Source: Skermanella sp. TT6 (GTDB lineage: Bacteria > Pseudomonadota > Alphaproteobacteria > Azospirillales > Azospirillaceae). Taken from it: 64,000 nucleotides of DNA. The notes below the pieces were generated by a model. The model did no database searches. It had not been told where the DNA came from and saw nothing but the letters and a program-made list of their open reading frames with translations. Positions 18,196 through 26,694 of this stretch are shown piece after piece (position 1 is the stretch's first letter; each line of letters begins with the position of its first letter). The stretch is taken from positions 2,329,501-2,393,500 of the forward strand of contig NZ_CP067420.1 of NCBI RefSeq assembly GCF_016653635.2. Direction: 5' to 3'. The translations under genes and the position numbers were made by a program.

Positions 18196-19043
18196 AGATC
18201 TCGCTCTGCACCATCACCTTCCGCCATCATCTGGTGTCGTTGGAGGATCTCGCGGTTTGGGCGCGGGCCAACGGCTTCCAGGGCATCGAGCTGTGGGGGG
18301 CCCACGCCCGCAACATGGCGCACGATCCCAGCCGCAACGCCACTTGGCTGGCCGGCTTCGGCCTGTCCGTCCCGATGCTGAGCGACTACCTGCCGCTCGA
18401 CGGGGACGCCGACGACCTGATGCGGAAAACGGCCGATCTCTGCCGCTTGGCGCAGCGCTGGCGGGCGGGCAAGATCCGCACCTTTGCCGGCGGGACCGGC
18501 AGCCGGGAGACATCGGCGGCACGTCAGGCCTTCATCGCCGACCGGCTGCGCATGATCTGCGACCATGCCGCCGGCCACGGCCTCTCCCTCCTGGTCGAGA
18601 CCCATCCCGGAACGCTGGCGGACAGCCTGGCGGCGACCCGTGCCCTGATCCGGGCGGTGGATCATCCGGCCTTGAGGATCAATTTCGACGTGCTGCACGT
18701 GTGGGAGGGCGGCGACGACCCGATCAGGGCGCGCCGGGACCTGCTTCCCCATATCGGCCATTACCACCTGAAGAACATCCGCTCGCGGGCGGACCTGACG
18801 GTGTTCGAGCCTGCCAACGTCTATGCCGCGGCGGGGCGGCGCGACGGCATGGTACCGCTGTTCGACGGCATGGTCGATTACCGGGCCTTCCTGGCCGAAC
18901 TCTCCGACGATCCCGAGGCCGAAGCCTCGCTCGAATGGTTCGGCAACGACTGCCACGAGACCTTGCGCCGGGACCGTCTCGCCATCGGCGGCGATCGGAC
19001 CCGGCATCGGGAGCCGACGGTGCGGAGCTTGGCGGCGATGTAG
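18192..19043 (+). CDS. asbF: AsbF-like 3-dehydroshikimate dehydratase
   Basis: The 283-residue protein is a TIM-barrel (AP endonuclease family 2 / xylose isomerase-like) enzyme. It has FQGIELWGAHARNMAHDPS near residue 30, the metal ligand Glu in LLVETHPGTLADS, INFDVLHVWEGGDDP, and HYHLKNI, then EASLEWFGND near the C-terminus. AsbF turns 3-dehydroshikimate into 3,4-dihydroxybenzoate, the catechol precursor of petrobactin. The coupled ATGA overlap with the asbD-asbE gene makes it the last gene of the operon; the next gene on the plus strand is 4.5 kb away. Confidence 0.92.
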   Translation: MKISLCTITFRHHLVSLEDLAVWARANGFQGIELWGAHARNMAHDPSRNATWLAGFGLSVPMLSDYLPLDGDADDLMRKTADLCRLAQRWRAGKIRTFAGGTGSRETSAARQAFIADRLRMICDHAAGHGLSLLVETHPGTLADSLAATRALIRAVDHPALRINFDVLHVWEGGDDPIRARRDLLPHIGHYHLKNIRSRADLTVFEPANVYAAAGRRDGMVPLFDGMVDYRAFLAELSDDPEAEASLEWFGNDCHETLRRDRLAIGGDRTRHREPTVRSLAAM

Positions 19044-19065
19044 GCCGGTCGGAGGACCCTCGCGC

Positions 19066-19599
19066 TCAGCCCGCCGCGGCGATGGCCACGGGTTCGTCGC
19101 CGCGCATGGTGGTGCGGTCGAGCGTCCGGCGGAGGTGAGGAGGGCGTCCTGTCGCCAGATGGAGGATCGAGCAGTTGTCCCACATGACCAGGTCGAACGG
19201 CTGCCACCGATGCCGATGGATGAAGCGGTCGTCCGTGGAGTGCCGGAACAGTTCGGCCAGAAGGGCTGCGCTTTCGTCCTCGACCAATCCGACGATGTGG
19301 GTGATGAAGCCTTCGTTCACGAACAACGCCTTCCGCCCGTTCGCCGGATGCACGCGCACCACGGGATGGACGACCGGCGCCACGCCGGCCGCCGCCAGGT
19401 CGAGGCTTCCCGAGATCAGCGCGTCGTCCATGACGCTGCCGCCGCTGAACCGGGTCCAGGTGACCTCCGGCTCGGGAAGGCCGCCTTCGCGGGCGTGCCG
19501 CTCGCTCAGCTTCCGTTCCTTGATCACCATCAGCGGCAGGTAGGAGATGCCGAATTGCTGGGATTCGAGCCGCGCAACCCTTTGCCCTGAAGAATACGA
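19066..19599 (-). pseudogene. Chimeric scar: ABC substrate-binding protein segment joined to the C-terminal half of a TauD/TfdA dioxygenase
   Basis: The open frame from 19599 down reads in two unlike parts. The first (about 19560-19380) has FGISYLPLMVIKERKL and RFSGGSVMDDALISGSLDLAAAG, which match the N-terminal region of NMT1/SsuA-like ABC substrate-binding proteins without their signal peptide. It then passes directly into HPVVRVHPANGRKALFVNEGFITHIV, WQPFDLVMWDN and the Arg-bearing tail of Fe(II)/2-oxoglutarate dioxygenases. The dioxygenase lacks its N-terminal HxD iron ligands, so it cannot be active. The two genes are often neighbours in sulfonate-use operons; a single deletion would explain the join. 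Confidence 0.75.
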
Positions 19600-19659
19600 C
19601 TATCCCGGTTGCGCCGAGCTTGCCCGGAGGCTCCATCCGGCCCATCAGGACCGCTGAAA

Positions 19660-20865
19660 TCAGCGGTCGATCTCCCCGAACACGATATCGATGGAGCCGA
19701 TGATCGCCACGGCGTCGGCCAGCATGTGCCCTTTCGACATGGCGTCGATCGCCTGGAGGTGCGCGAAGCCGGTTCCGCGGATCTTGCAGCGGTAGGGCTT
19801 GTAGCTCCCGTCCGCGATCAGGAAAACGCCGAACTCGCCCTTGGGCGATTCCGTCGCCGTGTAGGTCTCCCCGGCCGGGACGTGGAAGCCCTCCGTGTAG
19901 AGCTTGAAGTGGTGGATGAGAGCTTCCATGGAGCGCTTCATCTCGCCCCGGCGCGGCGGGGACACCTTGTGGTCCTGGACCCGCACCGGCCCATCCGGCA
20001 GTTGCTCCAGGCACTGCCGGATGATGCGGTTGCTCTCGCGCATCTCGTCCATGCGCACCAGGTAGCGGGCGTAGCAGTCCCCGGTGAGCCCGACCGGAAT
20101 GTCGAAGTCCATCCGGTCGTAGACGTCGTAGGGCTCGGCCTTGCGCAGGTCCCACGGCACCCCGGAGGCGCGGAGGCAGGGACCCGTGAAGCCCCAATCG
20201 AGCGCCTCGGCCTCGCTGACGATGCCGATGTCCACCGTGCGCTGCTTGAAGATCCTGTTCTCGGTCAGCAGGCTTTCCAGGTCGTCGACGAATTTCGGGA
20301 ACTGCTCGGTATAGGCCCAGATGTCGTCGGCCAGTCCCGCGGGCAGGTCCAGGTTGACGCCGCCCGGGCGGAAATAGTTGGCGTGGAGCCGAGCGCCGGA
20401 CACCCGCTCGTAGAAACCCATCAGCTCCTCGCGCTGCTCGAAACCCCAGAGCGACGGGGTGATGGCACCGACATCGAGCGCGTAGGTGGTGATGTTCAGC
20501 AGGTGGTTCAGGATGCGGGTGATCTCCGCGAACATCACCCGGATGTACTGGGCCCGCGGCGGCGCCTGGATGCGCAGCAGCTTCTCGATGGCGAGCACGT
20601 AGGTGTGCTCCATGCACATCGGGGAGACGTAGTCGAGCCGGTCGAAATAGGGGATCGACTGGAGATAGGTCTTGTACTCCATGAACTTCTCGGTCCCGCG
20701 GTGGAGCAGGCCGATATGCGGGTCGCAGCGCTCGACGACCTCGCCGTCCATCTCCATGATGAGGCGGAGGACGCCGTGGGCCGCCGGATGCTGCGGCCCG
20801 AAATTCATGGTGTAGGTCTTGATCTTGCCGGGCTCGGCGGCGTTGGTCGCGGTCTGGACGGCCAT
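19660..20865 (-). CDS. nuoD: NADH dehydrogenase I (complex I) subunit D
   Basis: The 401-residue protein is a full-length NuoD (49-kDa subunit): [15 protein letters not shown] near the N-terminus, [22 protein letters not shown], the HANYFRPGG quinone-site loop, and the C-terminal [12 protein letters not shown]. It forms part of the peripheral arm and, with NuoC and NuoB, the quinone site. Start ATG at 20865 overlaps the nuoC stop as TGATG. What is odd is the isolation: no nuoB lies upstream and no nuoE/F downstream, so it may be a second copy or a remnant of another nuo operon. Confidence 0.95.
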   Translation of the reverse strand: MAVQTATNAAEPGKIKTYTMNFGPQHPAAHGVLRLIMEMDGEVVERCDPHIGLLHRGTEKFMEYKTYLQSIPYFDRLDYVSPMCMEHTYVLAIEKLLRIQAPPRAQYIRVMFAEITRILNHLLNITTYALDVGAITPSLWGFEQREELMGFYERVSGARLHANYFRPGGVNLDLPAGLADDIWAYTEQFPKFVDDLESLLTENRIFKQRTVDIGIVSEAEALDWGFTGPCLRASGVPWDLRKAEPYDVYDRMDFDIPVGLTGDCYARYLVRMDEMRESNRIIRQCLEQLPDGPVRVQDHKVSPPRRGEMKRSMEALIHHFKLYTEGFHVPAGETYTATESPKGEFGVFLIADGSYKPYRCKIRGTGFAHLQAIDAMSKGHMLADAVAIIGSIDIVFGEIDR

Positions 20866-21506
20866 CACTTGTTGCTCCCCGGCTGGTCTTGCCCCGTCGG
20901 CGCCTCGGCCTTCTCGTCCCCGGCCAGCATGACGTTGGTCATGCCTTCCCAGGGGCTGAGGAAGTCGAAGGTCCGGAAATCCTGCTGGAGCTTCACGGGT
21001 TCGTAGACGACCCGCTTCTGTTCGTCGTCGTAGCGCATCTCGACATAGCCGGTCAGGGGGAAATCCTTCCGCATGGGATGCCCCTCGAAGCCGTAGTCGG
21101 TCAGGATCCGGCGCAGGTCCGGATGGTCGGAGAAGAACACGCCGAACAGGTCCCAGATCTCCCGCTCGAACCAGTTGGCGACGGTATAGACGTCGGTGAT
21201 CGAGGGGACGGCCGAGTCCTCGTCGGTGCTCAGCTTGATCCTGATCCGCTGGTTGTGGCGCAGGCTGAGCAGGTTGTAGACCACGTCGAAGCGTTCCTCG
21301 CGCTGGGGATAGTCGGCGGCCGTGATGTCCATCAGCTGCTGGAACTGGCACATGGCGTCGTCTCGCAGGAACGCCATGACCTTGACGGTGTCCCTCCGCT
21401 CGATCCGGAGGACCAGTTCGTTCAGAAGAACCTCCGCCGACCGGACGGCGCCGGGCAGGCTTGTCTGGACGTGGTCCCCGAGTTTCCGAAGCGCTTCCGT
21501 ATTCAT
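20865..21506 (-). CDS. nuoC: NADH dehydrogenase I (complex I) subunit C
   Basis: The 213-residue protein is a complete NuoC (30-kDa subunit) with [59 protein letters not shown] and [22 protein letters not shown]. The ATG at 21506 is preceded by AAAGGAC. It is directly coupled to nuoD. The gene upstream on the same strand is nagA, unrelated to respiration, so this pair has lost its usual operon context. Confidence 0.95.
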   Translation of the reverse strand: MNTEALRKLGDHVQTSLPGAVRSAEVLLNELVLRIERRDTVKVMAFLRDDAMCQFQQLMDITAADYPQREERFDVVYNLLSLRHNQRIRIKLSTDEDSAVPSITDVYTVANWFEREIWDLFGVFFSDHPDLRRILTDYGFEGHPMRKDFPLTGYVEMRYDDEQKRVVYEPVKLQQDFRTFDFLSPWEGMTNVMLAGDEKAEAPTGQDQPGSNK

Positions 21507-21622
21507 GGCAAGTGTCCTTTCCCGCCGCCGGCTCCGGTCGAGCCGACGCGGGCCACAAACAGTCCCGCGGAGGATTCGTCCCGGGACCTGCGGGCAGACA
21601 CCCTTCGGACATGGGCCGGCGG

Positions 21623-22801
21623 CTATCCCTGCGCGGCGGGGCGTCCCGCCGACGAGCGGACGCCGCCGATCCAGGTGTCCAGGACGCGCAGTCCGGCATC
21701 GAGCAGGACGAGGTCCGCCCCGTACCCCGCCTCCAGCCGGCCCAGCCGGTCCCCCATGCCCAGGAACGTCGCCGGGTACAGCGACGCCATCCGCAGGCTC
21801 TCCTCCAGCGGAAGGCCGAGGAGATCGACGCAGTTCCTGACGGCCGAGGCCATGTCGATATCGGCCCCGGCGAGCGTGCCGCCTTCGGTCTCCAGCCTTC
21901 CGCCGCGGCGGAGGATGCGCCGGCCGTACAGCTCGAACCCGTCCGCGTCGGTCCCGACCGGAGGCATGGCGTCGGTCACCAGGAACAGACCGGCCGGCCC
22001 CTTGGCGGCCAGCGCCATGCGCAGCGTGGCCGGATCGACATGGATGCCGTCCGCGATGATGCCGCACCAGGTGCCGTTGCGTTCCAGCGCCGCGACGGCC
22101 ACGCCCGGCTCCCGGCCGGCGATGGGCGGCATGGCGTTGAACAGGTGGGTGAAGCCGGTCAGGCCGTGCCGGACGGCGTCGAGCGTCCGGCCGTGGCCCG
22201 CGATCGTATGGCCGGCCGAGACCATCACGCCGGCCCCGGCCAGCCGGGCGATGGTCCGGTCCTCGACCTCCTCCGGCGCCAGGGTGACCAGCACCCGGCC
22301 GTGGGGCATCCGCTCCGGCAAGGCGCAGAGGAAATCCAGGTCGGCGCCGTCGGGGTGCCGGATGTATCGGAGATCGTGGACGCCCGGCTTGTGCGGGCTG
22401 ATGAACGGCCCTTCGAAATGGATGCCGAGGATGCCGCTTTCGGGCCGCCGCATCGCGGCGATCACGGCCTCGGCGGCCGGCGCCATCCGGGAGCGGTCGT
22501 CGGTGATCAGGGTCGGCAGCAGCCCGGTGCAGCCGAAGCGGCGCAGGGCTTCCGCCATCCGCAGCACGGTCTCCTCGCATGGATCGCCGTTGAACAGCAC
22601 GCCGCCGGCGCCGTTGGCCTGCACGTCGATGAAGCCGGGGGCGAGCAGGCTGCCGGCCGGCAGCCGGACGGTCGCGGAACCGGCAGGCAGATCCGCCTCC
22701 GCCACCAGGCCGGCGATCACCCCGCCGTCCAGCGCGATCGCCTGGCCCTCGATGATGGCGTCGCCGGTGAACAACCGGGACCCGGCCAGAAACTGTAGCA
22801 A
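21623..22801 (-). CDS. nagA: N-acetylglucosamine-6-phosphate deacetylase
   Basis: The 392-residue protein belongs to the amidohydrolase superfamily. It shows [13 protein letters not shown] near residue 53, the metal-ligand Glu in [25 protein letters not shown] and THLFNAMPP for the His ligands and substrate, and the catalytic Asp in [12 protein letters not shown]. It deacetylates GlcNAc-6-phosphate in amino-sugar and cell-wall recycling. No nagB or PTS gene is next to it. The gene is separated from nuoC by 116 bases with no recognisable gene. Confidence 0.93.
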   Translation of the reverse strand: MLQFLAGSRLFTGDAIIEGQAIALDGGVIAGLVAEADLPAGSATVRLPAGSLLAPGFIDVQANGAGGVLFNGDPCEETVLRMAEALRRFGCTGLLPTLITDDRSRMAPAAEAVIAAMRRPESGILGIHFEGPFISPHKPGVHDLRYIRHPDGADLDFLCALPERMPHGRVLVTLAPEEVEDRTIARLAGAGVMVSAGHTIAGHGRTLDAVRHGLTGFTHLFNAMPPIAGREPGVAVAALERNGTWCGIIADGIHVDPATLRMALAAKGPAGLFLVTDAMPPVGTDADGFELYGRRILRRGGRLETEGGTLAGADIDMASAVRNCVDLLGLPLEESLRMASLYPATFLGMGDRLGRLEAGYGADLVLLDAGLRVLDTWIGGVRSSAGRPAAQG

Positions 22802-22857
22802 AGGATGCTCCCTCCTTATCCAACCCGCCCGGCCACCCTATAGCAGCCGCTGGTCCG

Positions 22858-22884
22858 GGCGGCATCGTGGAAGATGATGCCGCC
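22858..22884 (-). terminator. Hairpin between DUF488 gene and nagA
   Basis: Arms GGCGGCATC (22858-22866) and GATGCCGCC (22876-22884) are exact reverse complements with a nine-base loop, placed immediately after the stop of the minus-strand DUF488 gene. No U-run follows, so termination is only suggested by position. Confidence 0.4.
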
Positions 22885-22885
22885 T

Positions 22886-23440
22886 TCAAGGCCCGCCCGC
22901 CGCGTCCTCCGAAGGTGACGGCGCCGTCCCGGCAGGCGGGTCGGGGTCCGGGCGGGCCTGGGCCGGATTGAGATGGGCCGGGTTGAGATGGGCCGGGTGG
23001 ATGTGCTCGATCCGGAAGCCGAAGCGGGCGGCCAGGGCGTCGGCGACGCGCTGGCGGTGGCAGACGGCCGGGTCGGCCTCGAAGCAGAGCAGGGCGCTGG
23101 GACGCGCCCGGGCGACGTCGGCGGCGCGCAGCAGGTCGAACTCGGCCTCGGGAGTCGCCATGCGCTCGTCCACGATCCGCCAGAACAGGTCATGGTCGCC
23201 GCGCCGGGCGGCAAGCCTGCCCTCCTTCGGCGTGCCCAGCCCCTTGAGGTGAAGATACTCGATCCCGGCCGCTTCGAGCGAGGCGCGCAGCGTGCTCTTG
23301 GAGAATCCGGCGCGCCGCGACAGGGGCAGGTCGCGCACGTCGATCAGCACCTTGACGCCGGCCTGCCCCAAGGCCGCCAGCAGGGCGTCCGACGAGGCCC
23401 GTTCGTAGCCGACCGTCCAGATGGTTGGCGCTGGGGCCAT
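22886..23440 (-). CDS. DUF488 family protein
   Basis: The 184-residue product starts [18 protein letters not shown] and continues [34 protein letters not shown], and [18 protein letters not shown], the signatures of DUF488. The conserved Cys-His pair in the last motif suggests a catalytic or metal-linked role, but function is not established. The C-terminal tail repeats [14 protein letters not shown], the product of a 15-base tandem duplication at about 22970-23000. The ATG at 23440 is the first in-frame Met before the domain; the pirin gene is divergent about 80 bases away. Confidence 0.88.
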   Translation of the reverse strand: MAPAPTIWTVGYERASSDALLAALGQAGVKVLIDVRDLPLSRRAGFSKSTLRASLEAAGIEYLHLKGLGTPKEGRLAARRGDHDLFWRIVDERMATPEAEFDLLRAADVARARPSALLCFEADPAVCHRQRVADALAARFGFRIEHIHPAHLNPAHLNPAQARPDPDPPAGTAPSPSEDAAGGP

Positions 23441-23522
23441 GGGTTTCCTCCCGTTCGACTTTGCGGTGATCCCGTCCCGGCCGATCCTGTACAGTCGGGA
23501 AAGGCTGGGCAAGGAGGTTACG

Positions 23523-24392
23523 ATGGATCTTCTGGAAACACTCGTCGTCGCGCGCACCGGGGACATCGGCGGCTTCGCGGTCCGCCGGGCGCTGCCGTCG
23601 GTCAAGCGGCGCATGGTCGGCCCGTTCGTCTTCCTCGACCAGATGGGGCCGGCGGAGTTCATCATCGGCCACGGCCTGGACGTCAGGCCGCATCCGCATA
23701 TCGGGCTGGCGACCGTCACCTACCTGTTCGAGGGCGAGATCCTGCATCGCGACAGCCTGGGCACGGTCCAGCCGATCCAGCCCGGCGCGGTGAACTGGAT
23801 GACGGCGGGCAGGGGCATCTCCCATTCCGAGCGCACGGCGCCGGAGCTGCGGGCGCGGGGCTTCAACCTGTTCGGCATCCAGTCCTGGGTCGCCCTTCCC
23901 GCCCATGCGGAGGAGGCCGATCCCGCCTTCGTCCACCATCCCGTGGACGACCTGCCGGTGATCGAGGGCGAGGGCAAGCGCGTGCGGGTGATCGCCGGGG
24001 CGATGTACGGCGCCGCCTCGCCGGTCGCGACGCTGACCGAGACCTTCTACGCCGACGCGGCGCTGGATGCCGGGGCGAGCATCCCGCTGCCGGCCGATCA
24101 GGAGGAACGGGCCGTCTATGTGGTCCAGGGACGCATCGACATCGCGGGAGACCGGTTCGAGCCCGGTCAGCTCCTGGTCTTCCGCCCCGGCGACGCGATC
24201 ACCGTCACCGCATTGGAACCGGCGCGGCTGATGCTGCTGGGCGGGGCGGCCATGGACGGGCCGCGTCATATCTGGTGGAACTTCGTCTCCAGCTCCAAGG
24301 ACCGCATCGAGCAGGCCAAGGCCGACTGGAAGGCCGGCCGCTTCGGCGCGGTGCCGGACGACGCCGAGTTCATTCCGCTGCCGGAGCGGTGA
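23523..24392 (+). CDS. Pirin family protein (bicupin)
   Basis: The 289-residue protein has the pirin metal site [21 protein letters not shown]-type HRDSLG, and GRGISHSER in the first cupin, and the second cupin at about 170-230 ([15 protein letters not shown]) with the C-terminal [19 protein letters not shown]. Some bacterial pirins are quercetinases or stress regulators; the substrate here is unknown. A strong AAGGAGG site precedes the ATG at 23523. Its 3' end overlaps the convergent terminase-like gene by 23 bases. Confidence 0.92.
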   Translation: MDLLETLVVARTGDIGGFAVRRALPSVKRRMVGPFVFLDQMGPAEFIIGHGLDVRPHPHIGLATVTYLFEGEILHRDSLGTVQPIQPGAVNWMTAGRGISHSERTAPELRARGFNLFGIQSWVALPAHAEEADPAFVHHPVDDLPVIEGEGKRVRVIAGAMYGAASPVATLTETFYADAALDAGASIPLPADQEERAVYVVQGRIDIAGDRFEPGQLLVFRPGDAITVTALEPARLMLLGGAAMDGPRHIWWNFVSSSKDRIEQAKADWKAGRFGAVPDDAEFIPLPER

Positions 24393-25023
24393 CCCGCGCG
24401 CCGGCGGCCGCGATCCGGGAGGGCGCCTTCCGGAAGGGCGGCACCGGGGCTGACAGGGAGGTGGAGCCGAACAGGGCGGCCGTCTTGGGGGAGGTCACTA
24501 TCGGGAGGGCCGAAAGGTCACTATTCCGCGTCGGGGCGGGCCGGGTCGCGGGCTTGGCCGGGGCGGCCTGGGCAGGTTCGTCGTCCGGGTCGCAGTCCAG
24601 GCTCTCCAGATCTGCGTCGGGGTGCGGCCGGTCGCCGAGGAAGTGGTGCGGGATGCGCTTGTCCTGGACCACGCCGCGCAGCTTCAGCCACAGCTCGACC
24701 GCGCGCAGGCTCAGCCCGAGGCTCTTGCGCTCCAGGGCCTCCTCCATGATCGTCCGGACCAGGGTTGCCGCCTCCTCCAGGTCGGCCTGATGGCCGGCGG
24801 TGCGGTCGGCGCGGAGCTGGGCCACGCGGACCCGGATCTCCGGCTGGCCCATCAGGACGGCGCCGCGCTGCTTGGCGCCCTTGGGCGAGTAGCCCGCCCG
24901 GCGCGCCGCCTCCGCCGCGCCGACGTTGCAGGCCATGGCCTGGCAGAAGGCTTCCTGGCGGGGCGTCAGCACGATCACGGGCGGGGCGGAGGCGGCTTGT
25001 GTCGGGGGCTGATGGTCGAGCAT
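24370..25023 (-). CDS. Terminase small-subunit-like DNA-binding protein, orphan
   Basis: The 217-residue product has at about 20-90 the Terminase_2 helix-turn-helix region: [52 protein letters not shown]. The middle ([16 protein letters not shown]) is helical and the tail is Pro/Ala-rich. Phage TerS proteins recognise DNA for packaging, yet no large terminase, portal or capsid gene is nearby. It is therefore either a phage remnant or a host-adopted DNA-binding protein. The ATG at 25023 was chosen because the open frame upstream (to 25182) runs through a repeat element. The gene is convergent with pirin. Confidence 0.7.
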   Translation of the reverse strand: MLDHQPPTQAASAPPVIVLTPRQEAFCQAMACNVGAAEAARRAGYSPKGAKQRGAVLMGQPEIRVRVAQLRADRTAGHQADLEEAATLVRTIMEEALERKSLGLSLRAVELWLKLRGVVQDKRIPHHFLGDRPHPDADLESLDCDPDDEPAQAAPAKPATRPAPTRNSDLSALPIVTSPKTAALFGSTSLSAPVPPFRKAPSRIAAAGARVTAPAAE

Positions 25024-25402
25024 GGCTGGGGCGCCTTGGCCGGATGGGAACAATTCATGAACATTAGTGCGAATTCGCGTTAGATGCAAGATGTGGAGGG
25101 TGCGCGTCCCGCGCACCGCGGGCGGCGGGACGCCGCCCCTCCGGAAAGGGCGGACGCCATTCGGCTCGTCGGCGCAGGGCAAGCCGGAGCTGAACGCGGC
25201 GATGTGCCGCGTCCGCCCGCAGGTCGTGGCACCCCTGTCGGGTGGATGACTTCGCCGATGTCATCAAGAATGCGCGCCAGCACGTCGGTGGCCGAAATCC
25301 GCAACGGCCGCCTTGCCTGTCGTGGGCCTTCTCATGTTTCGGCACCCAAGCCGCTTGCTCTCGCCGCTCCGCTCCGCGTCCGGACGCATCCGGGTCGTCG
25401 GA
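25024..25402. other. Intergenic region with a dispersed repeat copy
   Basis: No firm gene is seen before the lipoprotein frame. It contains the 48-bp double-hairpin repeat (25095-25142) whose exact inverted copy is 7 kb away. Reading frames that cross the repeat are not protein-like. Confidence 0.6.
25095..25142 (+). repeat. 48-bp double-hairpin dispersed repeat, copy A
   Basis: This stretch is identical over 48 bases to the reverse complement of 32178-32225. It folds as two adjacent hairpins with 8-base stems (GGTGCGCG/CGCGCACC and GGGCGGCG/CGCCGCCC), each with a three-base loop, like a REP/BIME element. It lies in the spacer upstream of the terminase-like gene. Confidence 0.85.
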
Positions 25403-25690
25403 ATGACCCTCTGCCTGATCGAGCCCGCGCTGCTGTCGGCCTGCAAGACCAGCGAACCGGCCTATACCTCCGGGCAGGTCGGAACGGTCGATTGCAAGGA
25501 TTTCAGGATACAGAGCCTTCGGCCGGAGTTCCAGACGGCGGCCGAGGCCAAATGCGTGATCGCGCGTACGGAGTACGCGGAAGTGAACGGAACGGCTTTC
25601 CTCAGGGAGTTCAAGGCTCCACTGTGTTGCGCCACGGGCGCAACCTACGGCTCGATGCAGGGTGGAGGTGATGCAGGCCGACGGTCGTAG
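25334..25690 (+). CDS. Putative small lipoprotein, unknown function
   Basis: A 118-residue frame carries a lipobox (PALLSAC) near residue 36 from the ATG at 25334, then KTSEPAYTSGQVGTVDCKDFRIQS and a region with several Cys (AKCVIARTEYAE, APLCCATG). The sequence before the lipobox is longer than a normal signal peptide, so the true start may be the ATG at 25403. The last roughly 20 residues run into the inverted-repeat element at 25626-25709, which probably replaced the original end. No family is recognised. Confidence 0.45.
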   Translation: MFRHPSRLLSPLRSASGRIRVVGMTLCLIEPALLSACKTSEPAYTSGQVGTVDCKDFRIQSLRPEFQTAAEAKCVIARTEYAEVNGTAFLREFKAPLCCATGATYGSMQGGGDAGRRS

Positions 25691-25709
25691 GTTGCGCCTA
25701 TGGCGCAAC
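25626..25709. repeat. Paired hairpin element (REP/BIME-like)
   Basis: Two almost identical 19-base hairpins, GTTGCGCC-acg-GGCGCAAC at 25626-25644 and GTTGCGCC-tat-GGCGCAAC at 25691-25709, are themselves in inverted arrangement (CCTACG after the first, CGTAGG before the second). The layout is that of a two-unit bacterial interspersed palindromic element, and it overlaps the 3' end of the putative lipoprotein frame. Confidence 0.8.
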
Positions 25710-25775
25710 GCATCGGATCAGCTGTCTCGGACGAATCGACCTGATCGGGTACAGCTCTAACACGGCGCTGGCCAT

Positions 25776-25792
25776 GCCCCCGCCGCGGGGGC
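25776..25792 (-). terminator. GC-rich hairpin downstream of flagellin gene
   Basis: GCCCCCGC-c-GCGGGGGC is a perfect 8-base stem four bases past the flagellin stop. No U-run follows in the minus direction; the position suggests a transcript end or RNA-stabilising structure. Confidence 0.45.
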
Positions 25793-25796
25793 CGGA

Positions 25797-26624
25797 TTAC
25801 CGGAACAGGCCGAGCAGGGCCTGGGGGGCCTGGTTGGCGATCGACAGGGACTGCCCGGAAAGCTGCTGCTTGGCCTGGGCGGCCGACAGGGAGGCGGCCT
25901 CCTTCGCGAGGTCGGCGTCCACGATCTCGCCCAAGCCGGTGTTGGTGGCGTCGATGATCGAGTTGTTGGACTTGATGGAGTTGTTGACGCTCTTGGCGTC
26001 GGCCGACAGGGTGTTGAGGGCGGAGCCGAGGGTATCTTCCGCCTGGGCGAACTGGCCGCCGGGCTGGAGCAGGGAGGCGGCGGCGCCGGCGGTGGAGACG
26101 TCGGCGTTGGACAGCACGTCCACCAGGGAGGTCTGGAGGTCCTGCGCCCGGACCGAGACGGAGCCTCCGCTTCCGTTGGAGACGATGTTCCGGTTCTGCG
26201 CGCCCTGTTCGAGCAGGTTGACGCCGTTGTACTTGGCGTCCTTGACGAAGGCGCCGATGTCGCCGACCTGGTTCTTGAACTGGGCCTGATAGTTCGCGCG
26301 GTCGTCCGCGCTGAGGGACGGGTCGGACAGCTTGATCAGCGTGGCCCTGGCATCCTGGAGGGACGAGGAGATGAACTGCCCCGCCTTGACCGCGACGTCG
26401 ATCATGCCCTTGCCCACGGCGAGCCGCTCGTTCGCGGCACCCAGCGCCGCCGTGTCGCCGCGCAGCCCTTCCGCCACGCTGAAGGCGGCGCCGTTGTCGT
26501 AGGCGTCGGCCACCCGGAGCCCGGACGCGATGCGCTTCTGCGACGCCTGGGCCGCGCTTTCCGCCGCGCCGAAACTGCGGATCGAAGAGTATGAAGCGGT
26601 GTTGGTGTTGAGTGAACTGATCAT
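25797..26624 (-). CDS. Flagellin (short, alphaproteobacterial type)
   Basis: The 275-residue protein has the flagellin D0/D1 N-terminal part (ISSLNTNTASYSSIRSFGAAESAAQASQKRIASGLRVADAYDNGAAFSVAEGLRGD) and C-terminal part (LGEIVDADLAKEAASLSAAQAKQQLSGQSLSIANQAPQALLGLFR), with only a small variable middle. It polymerises into the filament. The size fits lateral or minor flagellins. A GAGGTGA ribosome site precedes the ATG at 26624. No other flagellar gene is in the window, so it is a detached flagellin locus. Confidence 0.95.
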   Translation of the reverse strand: MISSLNTNTASYSSIRSFGAAESAAQASQKRIASGLRVADAYDNGAAFSVAEGLRGDTAALGAANERLAVGKGMIDVAVKAGQFISSSLQDARATLIKLSDPSLSADDRANYQAQFKNQVGDIGAFVKDAKYNGVNLLEQGAQNRNIVSNGSGGSVSVRAQDLQTSLVDVLSNADVSTAGAAASLLQPGGQFAQAEDTLGSALNTLSADAKSVNNSIKSNNSIIDATNTGLGEIVDADLAKEAASLSAAQAKQQLSGQSLSIANQAPQALLGLFR

Positions 26625-26694
26625 GGCGTCACCTCATGCCGCAAAGATACCTCTTTATTGCGGACAACTCAACCGGCTTTCGACCTGGACACCC

